Source of the DNA: Dyella jiangningensis
GTDB taxonomy: Bacteria; Pseudomonadota; Gammaproteobacteria; Xanthomonadales; Rhodanobacteraceae
Length of the DNA: 64,000 nt
NCBI GenBank assembly: GCA_000632805.1
Contig: CP007444.1
Coordinates: 5,258,772-5,322,771, forward strand
Direction: 5' to 3'
Positions 17,532 to 26,520 of the stretch are shown here, one piece after another. Every line of letters begins with the position of its first letter. The stretch's first letter is position 1. The notes beneath the pieces were generated by a model, which saw only the letters and a program-made list of their open reading frames with translations, did no database searches and was not told where the DNA came from. The position numbers and the translations under genes are program-made.

Positions 17532-19372
17532 TGTTCGTGTCCTTCTTGCTACCAGTTGTCGACAGAGGAGCTGGCCCCCTTTACCACTGGGTTATGCTGG
17601 CACAGATGGCCCGTTTCCCCCCCGGGGACATCGTCTTTTTGGCGGACGAAGCCTATTTCGACGAAAGTGCCGTACCTTTTGGACAGAACCTGAGCGTTGG
17701 AGGGGTGTCCTTTGTGTGCCCGGATAAGGACACATTTGACCGGCACAACAAGATAACGTTGTCGAGCGCTTCGCTTGCTCCAATATACGAGCGCTTTGGG
17801 AATCACCTGGAGGTTTTCCGTGAAGTGCTCACCCATTCGGTTCCTAGTCTCGTGCGAGAGATCCAAGGGGCGCTAAGCGACATCGATATTAAATGTATCG
17901 AGGCATTCCTAACTTGGTGCAACGTCCCGTCCTTGAGCGAAGTCGCCCGGGAGCTTGAAGTTTCTATCATCCACAACGAAATCGGCCCACTACGCGGGGG
18001 ACTGTATGTGGACACCGCTTATTTTGATTTCCTGGGCGTCAACGGACATACAGCGACTGCTCGTTGGGAAAGCACCGAGGAGCTGGCCGCTGAGGTTGCC
18101 GGAGTGGAGTTGTTGTCATCAGAGCAACTTCGCGGATTGCTCGTAGCGAACCGGGCGAGGGTTGAGTCGGTGGCCAGCGTTGAGCCAGCCCAACGGTATA
18201 AGCTGGGTGTCGCTCTTCAGGTGCAGGACGACTCCAATGCCATTGCATTTGGCCATGGCTGGACCGATCTGAAACTCCTTTACGAGGCAATCAGCCATTA
18301 TCCGCCCGAGGATGTACTGGTCCGTTCGCATCCTTTGGCCCGATTGATCTATCGGGGCGGCTTGGGAATCGCCGATGATTCGCCGGATAGTCTCGAATTC
18401 CTCAACCGCGTAGATCGAGTGCTGTCGGTCAACTCCAGTCTGTTGGCGGAAGCGGCATTGTGGGAAGTTCCGTTTCAGGCTAAGGGCGACTGTCCTTTCA
18501 GTTGCCTTGCTGAGGATGCCCCAGGTGGAAGAGCCCTCGGCGAAGATCGTTGTGTTTGGCTGAACGCATTCTTTCTCGGCTATCTCATACCCGCCAAACT
18601 CTTATTCGACCCCGAGTACTACCGGTGGCGCTTGGCCGAAAGTCGTTCGCTTGGCCAAAGAATTCAGAGGCATATCTCGGCGTATCGTGAGACTCAATTA
18701 GCGTTCCCGGCGCTTAAACTCCACGGTGGCGCCCCGGCGGCCACGGAAATTACGAGATTTTCAGCCAGTTGGACCCAGGAATTCAGCCTGGAAAAGCGGC
18801 TGAAAATTGCGACCGATACGATCGAGCACCTCGCAAAAGAGATCAAGGCCCGTGATGAACAGATAAGCCGAGCCCGTAATTGGCAGACGGAGGCCGAACG
18901 AGTTTGGGAAGCTCACGAGTGGTTCCGGATGCGAACCGAAGCTCTCGATAGGGAGCACACGGAGTGGCGTACAACCCTTGACGATCTTTCGAGGGCTGTA
19001 GCCGGTCCCAGTGCCCCGGTCGACGACGGAGGAATAAAAAGTACGGTTGCCTCACGTGTCAAGCATTTGTATGAACTTCGCCATGCTTATGAGCTAGGAT
19101 TGACTTTCCAACAGCAGTTGGAAGGGGAGCTTGCCAAGGAAAAAGAGACTGTTGCCAACCTCCAAGACGAGTTGAGGTTGAATGAGGAGCGGCATCATTG
19201 TGCGTCGGAGGCCTTGAGGCGTGAGAGGGACGAGTTGATCGCTCGGATGGAAATGGAGTCTCAACTCCTGCTTCGACAGTTAGAGGCCACCACTGCGCGG
19301 CTTGAGAGGCTTTATGCCAGTAGACTCTCTCTGAAAGAGCGAATTACTGGCCGTATCCGCAATACGCCCTAG
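17531..19372 (+). CDS. Putative KpsC/WbbB-like glycosyltransferase with C-terminal coiled coil
   Basis: This encodes 613 aa. GAGGGGAG precedes ATG 17531, which overlaps the wzt stop. Residues about 220-400 (VALQVQDDSN, DVLVRSHPL, RVLSVNSSLLAEAALW) resemble the pattern of KpsC/KpsS- and WbbB-type Kdo transferases (LQVpxDSQ, kpHP, vNSt...EAL). Residues about 420-600 are a long Lys/Glu/Arg-rich coiled coil with one break. The N-terminal 200 residues are unassigned. It follows a Wzt that has a glycan-binding domain, so it could add the chain terminator and measure length, as shown for some Wzm/Wzt systems. That role is inference. Base composition is less GC-rich than the flanks. Confidence 0.5.
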   Translation: MFVSFLLPVVDRGAGPLYHWVMLAQMARFPPGDIVFLADEAYFDESAVPFGQNLSVGGVSFVCPDKDTFDRHNKITLSSASLAPIYERFGNHLEVFREVLTHSVPSLVREIQGALSDIDIKCIEAFLTWCNVPSLSEVARELEVSIIHNEIGPLRGGLYVDTAYFDFLGVNGHTATARWESTEELAAEVAGVELLSSEQLRGLLVANRARVESVASVEPAQRYKLGVALQVQDDSNAIAFGHGWTDLKLLYEAISHYPPEDVLVRSHPLARLIYRGGLGIADDSPDSLEFLNRVDRVLSVNSSLLAEAALWEVPFQAKGDCPFSCLAEDAPGGRALGEDRCVWLNAFFLGYLIPAKLLFDPEYYRWRLAESRSLGQRIQRHISAYRETQLAFPALKLHGGAPAATEITRFSASWTQEFSLEKRLKIATDTIEHLAKEIKARDEQISRARNWQTEAERVWEAHEWFRMRTEALDREHTEWRTTLDDLSRAVAGPSAPVDDGGIKSTVASRVKHLYELRHAYELGLTFQQQLEGELAKEKETVANLQDELRLNEERHHCASEALRRERDELIARMEMESQLLLRQLEATTARLERLYASRLSLKERITGRIRNTP

Positions 19373-19401
19373 GGCATCAGTTTTATCGAAGGACTTCTGT
19401 C

Positions 19402-20133
19402 ATGGCAGACAAGCCAGACGTAAGCGCTGTTATCACCTTTCATGGAGAGGGGGTGTTGGCGCACACAACGCTGTATTCCATCGAACGCTGTCGATCAATC
19501 GCTGAGCAGAGCGGTCTGTCGATCGAGTTCGTGATTACGCTCGACAACGCGGATGCCGAAACTCGGCGAATCGTTCTCGAGCATCCCGTGCTTCGCGATC
19601 GCGATCAGGTGCATGAGGTCTCCTACCGGGATCTTTCCACTTGCAGAAATCATGCAGTTGCCCATTCACGCGGCGAGTTCATCGGCACGTTCGATGGCGA
19701 CGACTATTTTTCGGGAAATTGGATCGAGCGCTGTGTTCATCTCATCCGGCGGGAAGGTGAGAAGAACATTTTCCATCCTGAAATGATGGTGGCCTTTGGT
19801 GCATGGAATGCCTTTTGGTGGCAGGTCGACCAGTTGGAAGACTTTTACAAGCCTGGGGCATTGCTCACGACGAATTATTGGAATGCATGTGCATTCGCGG
19901 CTCGCTCGGTTTTTGAAGAATGTCCATATCACGTATCTAGAGTGGGCGAGGCCGGGTTCGGTTTTGAAGACTGGCATTGGAATTGCGAAACCATCGCCCA
20001 TGGTTTCGTGCATCGACTGGCAAGAGGAACCGCGCGCTTTGAACGAAGAAAAGCTGGTGGATCTCTGAATGTCGCTCATCAACAGGCTGGGGCGGTGATC
20101 CGGCCCTCCTCTTTTTTTGAGTCTGCTCTTTAA
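19402..20133 (+). CDS. Family 2 glycosyltransferase
   Basis: This encodes 243 aa with a GT-A fold. VSAVITFHGE is at the N-terminus, a first acidic site in TLDNADAET, CRNHAVAHSRGEFIGTFDGDDYF carries the DxD-type metal site (about residues 90-97), and a C-terminal FGFEDWHWNCE holds the acceptor-side acidic residues. It is cytoplasmic and without TM segments. Its position in the O-antigen export operon suggests that it adds one sugar of the repeat or the terminal structure. The substrate cannot be read from sequence. Confidence 0.85.
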   Translation: MADKPDVSAVITFHGEGVLAHTTLYSIERCRSIAEQSGLSIEFVITLDNADAETRRIVLEHPVLRDRDQVHEVSYRDLSTCRNHAVAHSRGEFIGTFDGDDYFSGNWIERCVHLIRREGEKNIFHPEMMVAFGAWNAFWWQVDQLEDFYKPGALLTTNYWNACAFAARSVFEECPYHVSRVGEAGFGFEDWHWNCETIAHGFVHRLARGTARFERRKAGGSLNVAHQQAGAVIRPSSFFESAL

Positions 20134-21636
20134 ATGTACACGGTGTTTCGTTCTCTCTATCGAGGCCTCGATCGCCTTGTGTTTCATAACCTGCCGCTGC
20201 GGGCCCAAGTGGCACTCAAAAGCGCGGTTTTGCGCATGTCGCGCACGATGTACCCGACGCGGATCCATGCTCGGAACGCCTCGCAGCTTTTGCGTGCGCC
20301 TGCCGGCAGCAATTCCGGCTGGTCCTGGCGACCGCCAGCGCTGCCGGAGTGGGTGAAAGATGAAATGGAGGCGCTTTCCGCCATCGATCCTGACATCCAC
20401 CCTAAAAGCGACCTCATGCAGACGGTCGAGTTCTATTCTGCGCCTTGGACGTTCGACGTCCCCGGCCGGGCCTATGCCAAGCTTTGGCATGCGCTTGGTG
20501 GCCGGAAGTTCGATTGTGTCATTTTCGTGCCCTGGCTCAAGACCGGCGGCGCTGATCTGGGTGCTATCCGCACCGCTAATGCGCTGGCATCCGATTTTGG
20601 CGCTCGTGTACTCGTCGTGGCGACGGAAGACGCTGATTCTCCCTGGGCGGGCCGGCTTTCTTCTGACATTACGTTCTTGGAAGTCGGTGCGACACTTCGC
20701 GACGTGGATCCCATCCATCGGGTCGACGTGATCGTTCGAGTGCTGCTGCAGCTTGCCCCGTCTGTTGTGCATGTCATGAATTCTTTGCTTGCATGGGAGG
20801 CCGTCGCGCGCAATGGGCTGGCGCTGCGTCAGACGATGAGGTTGTACGCCTCGCTGTATTGCGACGATTTCAATGTGCTTGGCTTGCCTGTCGGCTATGC
20901 GCGCGCCTATCTGCCCAGGTGCTATCCCTATCTAGAAGCCGTAGTTACCGACAACACACGCAATCCCCGCCAATGGGTCAAGCAACTCGGCGTTCCGGAG
21001 AATCTTTTCAAGGTTGTTCCATTTCCCGGGCCACACACTGCCGGAGTCGTGCCGACCTCACCAGGGCGTGCTGTCCTATGGGCGGGGCGCCTGGACCGGC
21101 AGAAGCGTCCGGAACTTCTGGCCGCCATCGCGGCAGCCCTTCCGGACGTCCGGTTTGACGTCTATGGCTCCGCGGTCATGGGTGAGGGGAATGAGAGCAG
21201 CCAACTTAGGTCCCTGCCGAATGTGGTGTTGCATGGCACATTCGATAGCTTCCGCGCGATCGTGAAGAGCGATCACTCTGCATTTGTCTACACGACCGCC
21301 TGGGATGGTCTTCCACTGGTCCTTCTCGATGCCGCCAGCGTCGGACTACCCATCGTCGCGCCGGATATCGGTGGTGTCGGTGACTTCATCCGCAAGGAAG
21401 ATCTGCTCGGCGCGACGGCCGGCGTTCCCGAGTATGTAAAGGATATCGAATCCTTGTTGGCCCGCTCGGCCACAAGACAGGAGCGTGTCGCACGTCAGTT
21501 CGAAAGCTTACGCACGTCGCGAGGCGTGGATGTGTTCCTGGATGCTCTCGGCAAGCTGGAGGGCTATGCACGCATGCGCGAACTGCATATCACCGAGGCG
21601 CAGGTCTTAACGAATAACGAAAGAGGTGGTGTGTAA
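20134..21636 (+). CDS. Family 4-type glycosyltransferase
   Basis: This encodes 500 aa with a GT-B fold. The start follows the previous stop directly (TAAATG). The N-terminal domain has FVPWLKTGGADLGAI. The C-terminal nucleotide-sugar domain has LWAGRLDRQKRPELL, VRFDVYGSAV, VVLHGTFDSF and the E-x7-E-like GLPLVLLDAASVGLPIVAPDIGGVGDFI. It is likely involved in O-polysaccharide assembly with its neighbours. The donor is unknown; GDP-mannose or dTDP-rhamnose, both made nearby, are candidates. Confidence 0.9.
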   Translation: MYTVFRSLYRGLDRLVFHNLPLRAQVALKSAVLRMSRTMYPTRIHARNASQLLRAPAGSNSGWSWRPPALPEWVKDEMEALSAIDPDIHPKSDLMQTVEFYSAPWTFDVPGRAYAKLWHALGGRKFDCVIFVPWLKTGGADLGAIRTANALASDFGARVLVVATEDADSPWAGRLSSDITFLEVGATLRDVDPIHRVDVIVRVLLQLAPSVVHVMNSLLAWEAVARNGLALRQTMRLYASLYCDDFNVLGLPVGYARAYLPRCYPYLEAVVTDNTRNPRQWVKQLGVPENLFKVVPFPGPHTAGVVPTSPGRAVLWAGRLDRQKRPELLAAIAAALPDVRFDVYGSAVMGEGNESSQLRSLPNVVLHGTFDSFRAIVKSDHSAFVYTTAWDGLPLVLLDAASVGLPIVAPDIGGVGDFIRKEDLLGATAGVPEYVKDIESLLARSATRQERVARQFESLRTSRGVDVFLDALGKLEGYARMRELHITEAQVLTNNERGGV

Positions 21637-22214
21637 TGAAAGGGCTCAGCAGGATTCTCGTAATCGTCGCTGTGCTCTGCGCACTCGGGTACGCTTTTCA
21701 TCGCTTCCAGTCATGCCAGATCGTGGGTGCGAACCCAGACAAGCAAGCGGCGGCGTCAATTCCTGCGCCCGTACAGCCGACGCAGACTATGGCGACCGTG
21801 TTATCGGCTGACCCGTTGCTGGTCTATCCCAGTCACGCAGCGCTGGTGTCGATGAAGCTTGGCTACGAAGTTGCGCACACCAATTCCGATGGCAGCATCA
21901 TGGCTCTCCCGTTGCCTCCGGGATTGGCATTCCAGACGACCATCATGCTTTCTCCGGCGGGGCACCATCATCTGTCGGTAACTATTCCCAACGAGAAGTG
22001 CGCTTCGGGCATCGAAGTGAATGCGTATCGGTTGGATCAGGAGTCCCCGGTATACAGCGGCAATATCGCGCCGGTATCGAAGAGGGCGCCACTAATGATG
22101 GATCTTGAGACATCTAAGGTGAGCGATCCCTTCATCGTGACCGTCAAGCTGGCGCAGGGAGCGCAGAACAACTGGTTCTGCAATGTGACGTTGTCTTGGG
22201 ATAGCACCGAGTGA
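21636..22214 (+). CDS. Membrane-anchored periplasmic hypothetical protein
   Basis: This encodes 192 aa. AGAGGTG lies before ATG 21636, which overlaps the previous stop by one base. One N-terminal hydrophobic segment (ILVIVAVLCALGYAF) acts as an anchor or uncleaved signal. The rest is periplasmic and beta-rich, with Cys near the N-terminus and in NEKCASG and WFCNVT. No family is recognised. It lies between a glycosyltransferase and an acyltransferase with overlapping codons, so it may help O-antigen modification at the membrane (inference). Confidence 0.6.
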   Translation: MKGLSRILVIVAVLCALGYAFHRFQSCQIVGANPDKQAAASIPAPVQPTQTMATVLSADPLLVYPSHAALVSMKLGYEVAHTNSDGSIMALPLPPGLAFQTTIMLSPAGHHHLSVTIPNEKCASGIEVNAYRLDQESPVYSGNIAPVSKRAPLMMDLETSKVSDPFIVTVKLAQGAQNNWFCNVTLSWDSTE

Positions 22215-23320
22215 GTGGTGCCGAAGGGAAGCGCATCTTCGGCCTAGACATTCTGAGGGCCATCGCTGTTCTTTTGGTGCTGATCGGTCACAGCAGTCAG
22301 CATTTTCAGCCACCGGGCTGGTTTCGCTGGCTCTGGTCCGGGCAGGGTACGCTGGGCGTTGAAATATTCTTCGTGCTCAGTGGGTTCCTGATCGGAACGA
22401 TCATTATCCGGCTGGCACGGTCGGGCAGGTTGCATACCTCAGCGATGGTGTGGGACTTCTGGCAGCGTCGCTGGGCAAGAACGCTGCCGCTCTACTTCTT
22501 CTTCTACCTGCTCTACCTGCGGTTCGACTACCTGGGTGTAGCGGACTTGGGAAGGACGTACCCATTCCTGTTCTTCATGCAAAATTTTGCATGGCCGCAG
22601 CTTCCTTTTTTCCAGCATTCCTGGAGTCTGGCGGTCGAGGAATGGTTCTACTTCCTGTTCCCCCTGGTGTTCCTTGCGTTTGCCGCCGACGAGCGGGCGT
22701 ACAGGCGCCCGCTTTTGGCTACATGTGTAGTATTCATCGCCGGGCCGGTGATCGGCCGTATGCTGGTCTTGGGCAATGTGCACGACTACGAAGGCTTCAA
22801 TGACCAGGTTCGAATGGTTGTGGTCAATCGTCTGGACGCGATTTTCGTTGGCGTGCTCCTCGCCCTGATCCGGATCGAGTGGCCCAACTTCTATGCGCGC
22901 CTGCGGAAGTTCGGATTCGTCGGCATACTGGGCATTATTGGCATTGCGCTGTACCTGGCGCTCGGCGTCCCCGGGTTGATCCAGCATTACTGGCTCATGT
23001 CGCTTTACTTCCCGATCATGAGCCTAGCCATCGCGATGTCGCTGCCGTTCGTGTCGGATGTCCAGTCGCTCGGAATCCGCCTGCTGGATTCATTCGTTTC
23101 CTACACCAGCAAAATTTCCTATTCGCTGTACCTCGGGCACATCTGCATGCTGACGCTCGTCAACAGTCTGCTGGATCGGCTGGGCGTCCACGTGCAGGGA
23201 GCGCTGATGACCATGGGTGTGTATCTGGTCTACGCGGCAGCTTTCTACGGGCTCGCGACGATTACCTACTATTACATCGAGGCTCCGTTTCTTAAGCTGC
23301 GGAACGACTCGACCAAGTAA
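22211..23320 (+). CDS. Acyltransferase family 3 membrane protein (OafA-like)
   Basis: This encodes 369 aa from a GTG overlapping the previous stop (GTGA). The N-terminus has GLDILRAIAVLLVLIGHSSQHF, with the catalytic-type His, and LSGFLIGTIII, typical of the AT3 family. About ten TM segments follow, including a WSLAVEEWFYFLFPLVF motif. Such proteins move acetyl or other acyl groups onto sugars at the periplasmic face and commonly modify O-antigen. It is last in the plus-strand operon. Confidence 0.9.
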   Translation: MSGAEGKRIFGLDILRAIAVLLVLIGHSSQHFQPPGWFRWLWSGQGTLGVEIFFVLSGFLIGTIIIRLARSGRLHTSAMVWDFWQRRWARTLPLYFFFYLLYLRFDYLGVADLGRTYPFLFFMQNFAWPQLPFFQHSWSLAVEEWFYFLFPLVFLAFAADERAYRRPLLATCVVFIAGPVIGRMLVLGNVHDYEGFNDQVRMVVVNRLDAIFVGVLLALIRIEWPNFYARLRKFGFVGILGIIGIALYLALGVPGLIQHYWLMSLYFPIMSLAIAMSLPFVSDVQSLGIRLLDSFVSYTSKISYSLYLGHICMLTLVNSLLDRLGVHVQGALMTMGVYLVYAAAFYGLATITYYYIEAPFLKLRNDSTK

Positions 23321-23495
23321 CTGCGTGCCTTGCACAGGGCGCGCGCTCCAGAAAGGAATGGGAGCAACACCGTCCCGGATCTACGTGTGACGGTGCCGTT
23401 CGGGTCAGGACGCGCGCCACTAGGGCGCAGTCAGCCCAAGGGGGGCATATCGGATACCTTGCCCGTGCTCGGGTAGGGTCTTCCGGGGAGGGCGC

Positions 23496-24188
23496 TTACG
23501 TCGCTACTTGGTAGTACTTGCGCAGTATCCGTTCAAGATAACCTTCGCCCAGGTCAATCTTCATCCGGTGGCTGATGTTCTCGGTAATCGATGTGTCGAT
23601 CGGGAATGGCACCCCCTTGTCCACCATGGCGAAGTTGGCCTTCATGCCAAGGACTTCTTCAAAGGTGCGCACGATCATCGGCATGGGTGTCGACTTCAGT
23701 GCTGCAACGGGAACCACTTTGTGGGTATCCCACTGCCTGTCGATGACAAATGAAGCAATCGAGACGATGTCCTCTACATCGATCAGGTTGCGTTCGGCGC
23801 GAGACCACACCGTAAAGTGCTCGCCCGAAATAATGTGGTGAAAGAGGAAGTTGGTTAGCGTGTGGACGTTGTCGGAGCGCCCGACGACCTGAGGCAGTCT
23901 GAGCACAACACCCTTGCCAGACCTCAAGACAAGCGATTCCATCGCTGCCTTGTGGGCCAAATACGGTGTCAAGGTTTCTTGGGGGTTACCAACGGCGCAG
24001 CTTCCGAAGTACACGAACTTCGGGCAAGAGCCTTCCAGGCGTTCGAGCAGCAGTTTGCGCTCCCTCTCAAACGCAGCGGGCTCGGTTTCCGTCGAATTAG
24101 ACACGCCGGCCGCGAAAATCGTGACATCGGGCCGATCAGCGTATATGTGACTGAATACTTTGGCCAACAGGCCATTGCCAACGATCAT
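23496..24188 (-). CDS. NAD-dependent epimerase/dehydratase-like protein
   Basis: This encodes 230 aa. It starts with a short Rossmann-type strand and Gly motif (MIVGNGLLAKVF), has FVYFGSCAVG where the SDR Ser/Thr strand lies, and PYLAHKAAMESLV as a YxxxK pair. LRLPQVVGRSDN follows. It is shorter than usual extended SDRs (about 300 aa), with a reduced C-terminal domain. It lies downstream of the arabinose-type cluster but is separated from it by about 430 bp, so it may have its own promoter. Confidence 0.75.
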   Translation of the reverse strand: MIVGNGLLAKVFSHIYADRPDVTIFAAGVSNSTETEPAAFERERKLLLERLEGSCPKFVYFGSCAVGNPQETLTPYLAHKAAMESLVLRSGKGVVLRLPQVVGRSDNVHTLTNFLFHHIISGEHFTVWSRAERNLIDVEDIVSIASFVIDRQWDTHKVVPVAALKSTPMPMIVRTFEEVLGMKANFAMVDKGVPFPIDTSITENISHRMKIDLGEGYLERILRKYYQVAT

Positions 24189-24615
24189 GGAAAAAGGCTC
24201 AGCAAAGATGATGTTTGTGTGGCGAGTTCTCTTGCGCCACTTTGGGAGCCACCGATTTCGTTATCAGAGGACGGATGCTCCGTTCCGTCATGTCGTTTCG
24301 CCGAGCCTGGCGTGGCGCGACTACTCCTGTCCTTGACCATAGCTTCGCACCAAGGGCCCGAGGTTGCATTACGCTGGGGCTCCACGGGAATAAAGGGGCG
24401 CCCACTTAAATCCCCAGCGGGCCGTTCCGTACCTGATGGTTCTCAGCGGAAGAACCGGCCCGTGGCAGTTCTTGTTCAGGTTCGGCAGCCGGCCGGTGCG
24501 TCTCCTTACTCCGAATCAGTGGCCAACGTATTCGCAAGGCGCCCCGCCAGGAGACTTGGAGCACAATGCATGGTCCTGGACCCCAGGCCATGCATCGGAC
24601 TCTGAACGTCAGGGC
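24189..24615. other. Gap of about 430 bp without a supported gene
   Basis: Frames crossing this stretch lack ribosome-binding sites and protein-like composition. It probably holds the promoter of the 23496-24188 gene. It could also be the remnant of a lost gene in this variable locus, but I see no recognisable protein fragment. Confidence 0.35.
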
Positions 24616-26109
24616 TCAAAGGCAGACAAATATGTGACCATCAGCATCGAATATCGCATCGTGATCCGGCCAATGGGGACGGCCGACGCACATGCGCTGC
24701 GCATCGTCCGTGGTCTTTTCAATCTCGAAGAGGTCGCCCGAGGCCTCGCTGAACAGCCCTTCAAGGGACCAGGGCTTCACGAAGGCAGATGCGTTCAAGT
24801 CACCATCACTTGTGCTGAGCGCGCGCGGGTATGTGTACGACGCCCCTGCGAGGGCAACAGGCATCGTTGGTGTCACGCCATAACGCAATTGGATGTCGTG
24901 CACGATCAACTGGGCACGATTGAGGTCCCAGCGATTGAGACGCTGCTGTTGTTGCAGCATGGCTGCACTGCTGAAGGCAAGGAGCAAGGAGGCGCAGATC
25001 CAGGGTAAGGCGATGACCGGTTTGCGGACTTCGGCGATGACCAGGAGGGCAGCCGCCATGGGGCCAAACACGAAACCCAGCCCTGAGAGCGCGCGCGGAA
25101 CCGGCCACCAGACGCCCGATACGGCGAGAGGAAGCATGGCGAGCAGGATCAGCCCTACAAATCCGACGGCCCAGTAAAGCAGGCGCCCGGGACTCTTGCG
25201 CATGGCAACGATGAAGGGAGCCAGCGCGCCCACCGCCAGGAATCCCTTTGCAAGTCCGGAAACGGTGGGTTCACCCTGAAGGAAGATTTTCCTGCATAGG
25301 TGCCATAAGTCAGTCAGGCGCTCCGGAACGGCCGACAGCGCCACCAAATTGCCACGCGGGTCAACATTCTGAGGCGCGGCCATCTTGAGGATTTTGTACA
25401 GGATCAGGTAACAAACCAGCGCGGCGACGGGAGAGAGCAGCGCCCTGCTTAGCATCCGTAGACGAGTTGGAAAATCGGACTGCTCGAACGCTTCGGTGCA
25501 CAGAACGATCGCATAGATGATGCTGGCGGACACGCCCAGCGTAATCTGGTTACCGCCCATGGCTAGAAGGAGCCACGCCACGCTGGCGAAGAACGCCCAG
25601 CGATTCTCCCTGTCCAGTGGATTGCGGGAAGCGTCGAGTCGGGCGAACGCCTGAAGGTGTGCAAGCGTGAAGATGAGGTAGAACGCTTCGTTATACGCCG
25701 CCTGGCGGAACGTGAAGTACTCCGTGAAATACGGATACGCGCAAAGGATGCCAATCGGTGCGGCGATGTAGCCAAGCGGCATCTGCTTTCGCGTGGCGTG
25801 CGTGGCGACAAAACTAGCTATGCCCGCGAGCGCGAGCAGGCACAGTGATGTCGACACCCAGGCGATATCGGTCGTGGACAGGTGCGCATGGGTAAGCACC
25901 CATTGCAGTAGGGCCTGCGTAAAGCGGCCCTGCGAAAGATAAAAACTGAGTCCCTGGTCGATGTACGCGCCAGCGTAGTCATCAAAAGCGTAGCCAGGGA
26001 CCAGGGCTAGCCCCTTGGCCAATAGTGTGAAGGCGAGTGCAATGCCGAAAGGCGCAATGCTCCAGCCATATTCCGAGCGAATCCGTTCCATTGTGTTGCT
26101 GGCCTGCAT
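24616..26109 (-). CDS. GtrII/TfpW-like polytopic glycosyltransferase
   Basis: This encodes 497 aa with about ten TM segments. GGAAG precedes ATG 26109. The first periplasmic loop has YAFDDYAGAYID, an Asp-Asp pair as in Glucos_trans_II (GtrII) and other polyprenyl-phosphate-sugar-dependent transferases, then QGRFTQALLQWVL. The C-terminal 90 residues are soluble (periplasmic), with CVGRPHWPDHD near the end. Such enzymes take a sugar from a polyprenyl-P donor in the periplasm and place it on O-antigen or pilin. With the DprE-like genes upstream, the donor may be polyprenyl-P-arabinofuranose (inference). Confidence 0.75.
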   Translation of the reverse strand: MQASNTMERIRSEYGWSIAPFGIALAFTLLAKGLALVPGYAFDDYAGAYIDQGLSFYLSQGRFTQALLQWVLTHAHLSTTDIAWVSTSLCLLALAGIASFVATHATRKQMPLGYIAAPIGILCAYPYFTEYFTFRQAAYNEAFYLIFTLAHLQAFARLDASRNPLDRENRWAFFASVAWLLLAMGGNQITLGVSASIIYAIVLCTEAFEQSDFPTRLRMLSRALLSPVAALVCYLILYKILKMAAPQNVDPRGNLVALSAVPERLTDLWHLCRKIFLQGEPTVSGLAKGFLAVGALAPFIVAMRKSPGRLLYWAVGFVGLILLAMLPLAVSGVWWPVPRALSGLGFVFGPMAAALLVIAEVRKPVIALPWICASLLLAFSSAAMLQQQQRLNRWDLNRAQLIVHDIQLRYGVTPTMPVALAGASYTYPRALSTSDGDLNASAFVKPWSLEGLFSEASGDLFEIEKTTDDAQRMCVGRPHWPDHDAIFDADGHIFVCL

Positions 26110-26124
26110 GTTTCTTCCCCAATA

Positions 26125-26520
26125 CTAATAAGTCCGGAACGACAGTCGGCTGTGCCCCACGTAGCTGGTAACGACGGGGACAGCGACGCCGAACCCGTGC
26201 GCAATCGTCTCCACGTGCTGATGCAGGCCAAGCGCAGGGAGAACATAGCGTGCAAGCACCAGGCTGATCACGATGGTCTGGACGACCGCCGCGAGATTCA
26301 CGGCGATGAACCAGGCCGCCTGATGCTTCATGGAATTTGTAGCATCCCGAAATACGAAAATTCTGTTGAGGAAGAAAGCCGTGATCATGCCGACGATATA
26401 CGCAGCGATGATGGCGATCGTGTAGGGAAGCCACAGACTGAAGAGCATCCGTGAGAAAAAGTTCGCGGCTGCCGCCGTTCCACCGGCTACGAGAAACTTG
26501 ACGATCTGTCCGGATTTCAT
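26125..26520 (-). CDS. gtrA: GtrA-like polyprenyl-phosphate-sugar flippase
   Basis: This encodes 131 aa with four TM segments, the normal GtrA length. FLVAGGTAAAANFFSR at the N-terminus and AFFLNRIFVFRD after TM2 are family signatures, and SRLSFRTY is at the end. It is thought to move polyprenyl-P-linked sugar to the periplasm for the transferase encoded next (15 bp gap). Its start overlaps the preceding stop by four bases. Confidence 0.9.
   Translation of the reverse strand: MKSGQIVKFLVAGGTAAAANFFSRMLFSLWLPYTIAIIAAYIVGMITAFFLNRIFVFRDATNSMKHQAAWFIAVNLAAVVQTIVISLVLARYVLPALGLHQHVETIAHGFGVAVPVVTSYVGHSRLSFRTY

Noticed and set aside
23862-24605. 247-aa plus-strand frame in the gap beside the epimerase
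   Set aside because: It overlaps the epimerase gene antisense, lacks a start signal and contains no recognisable motif.
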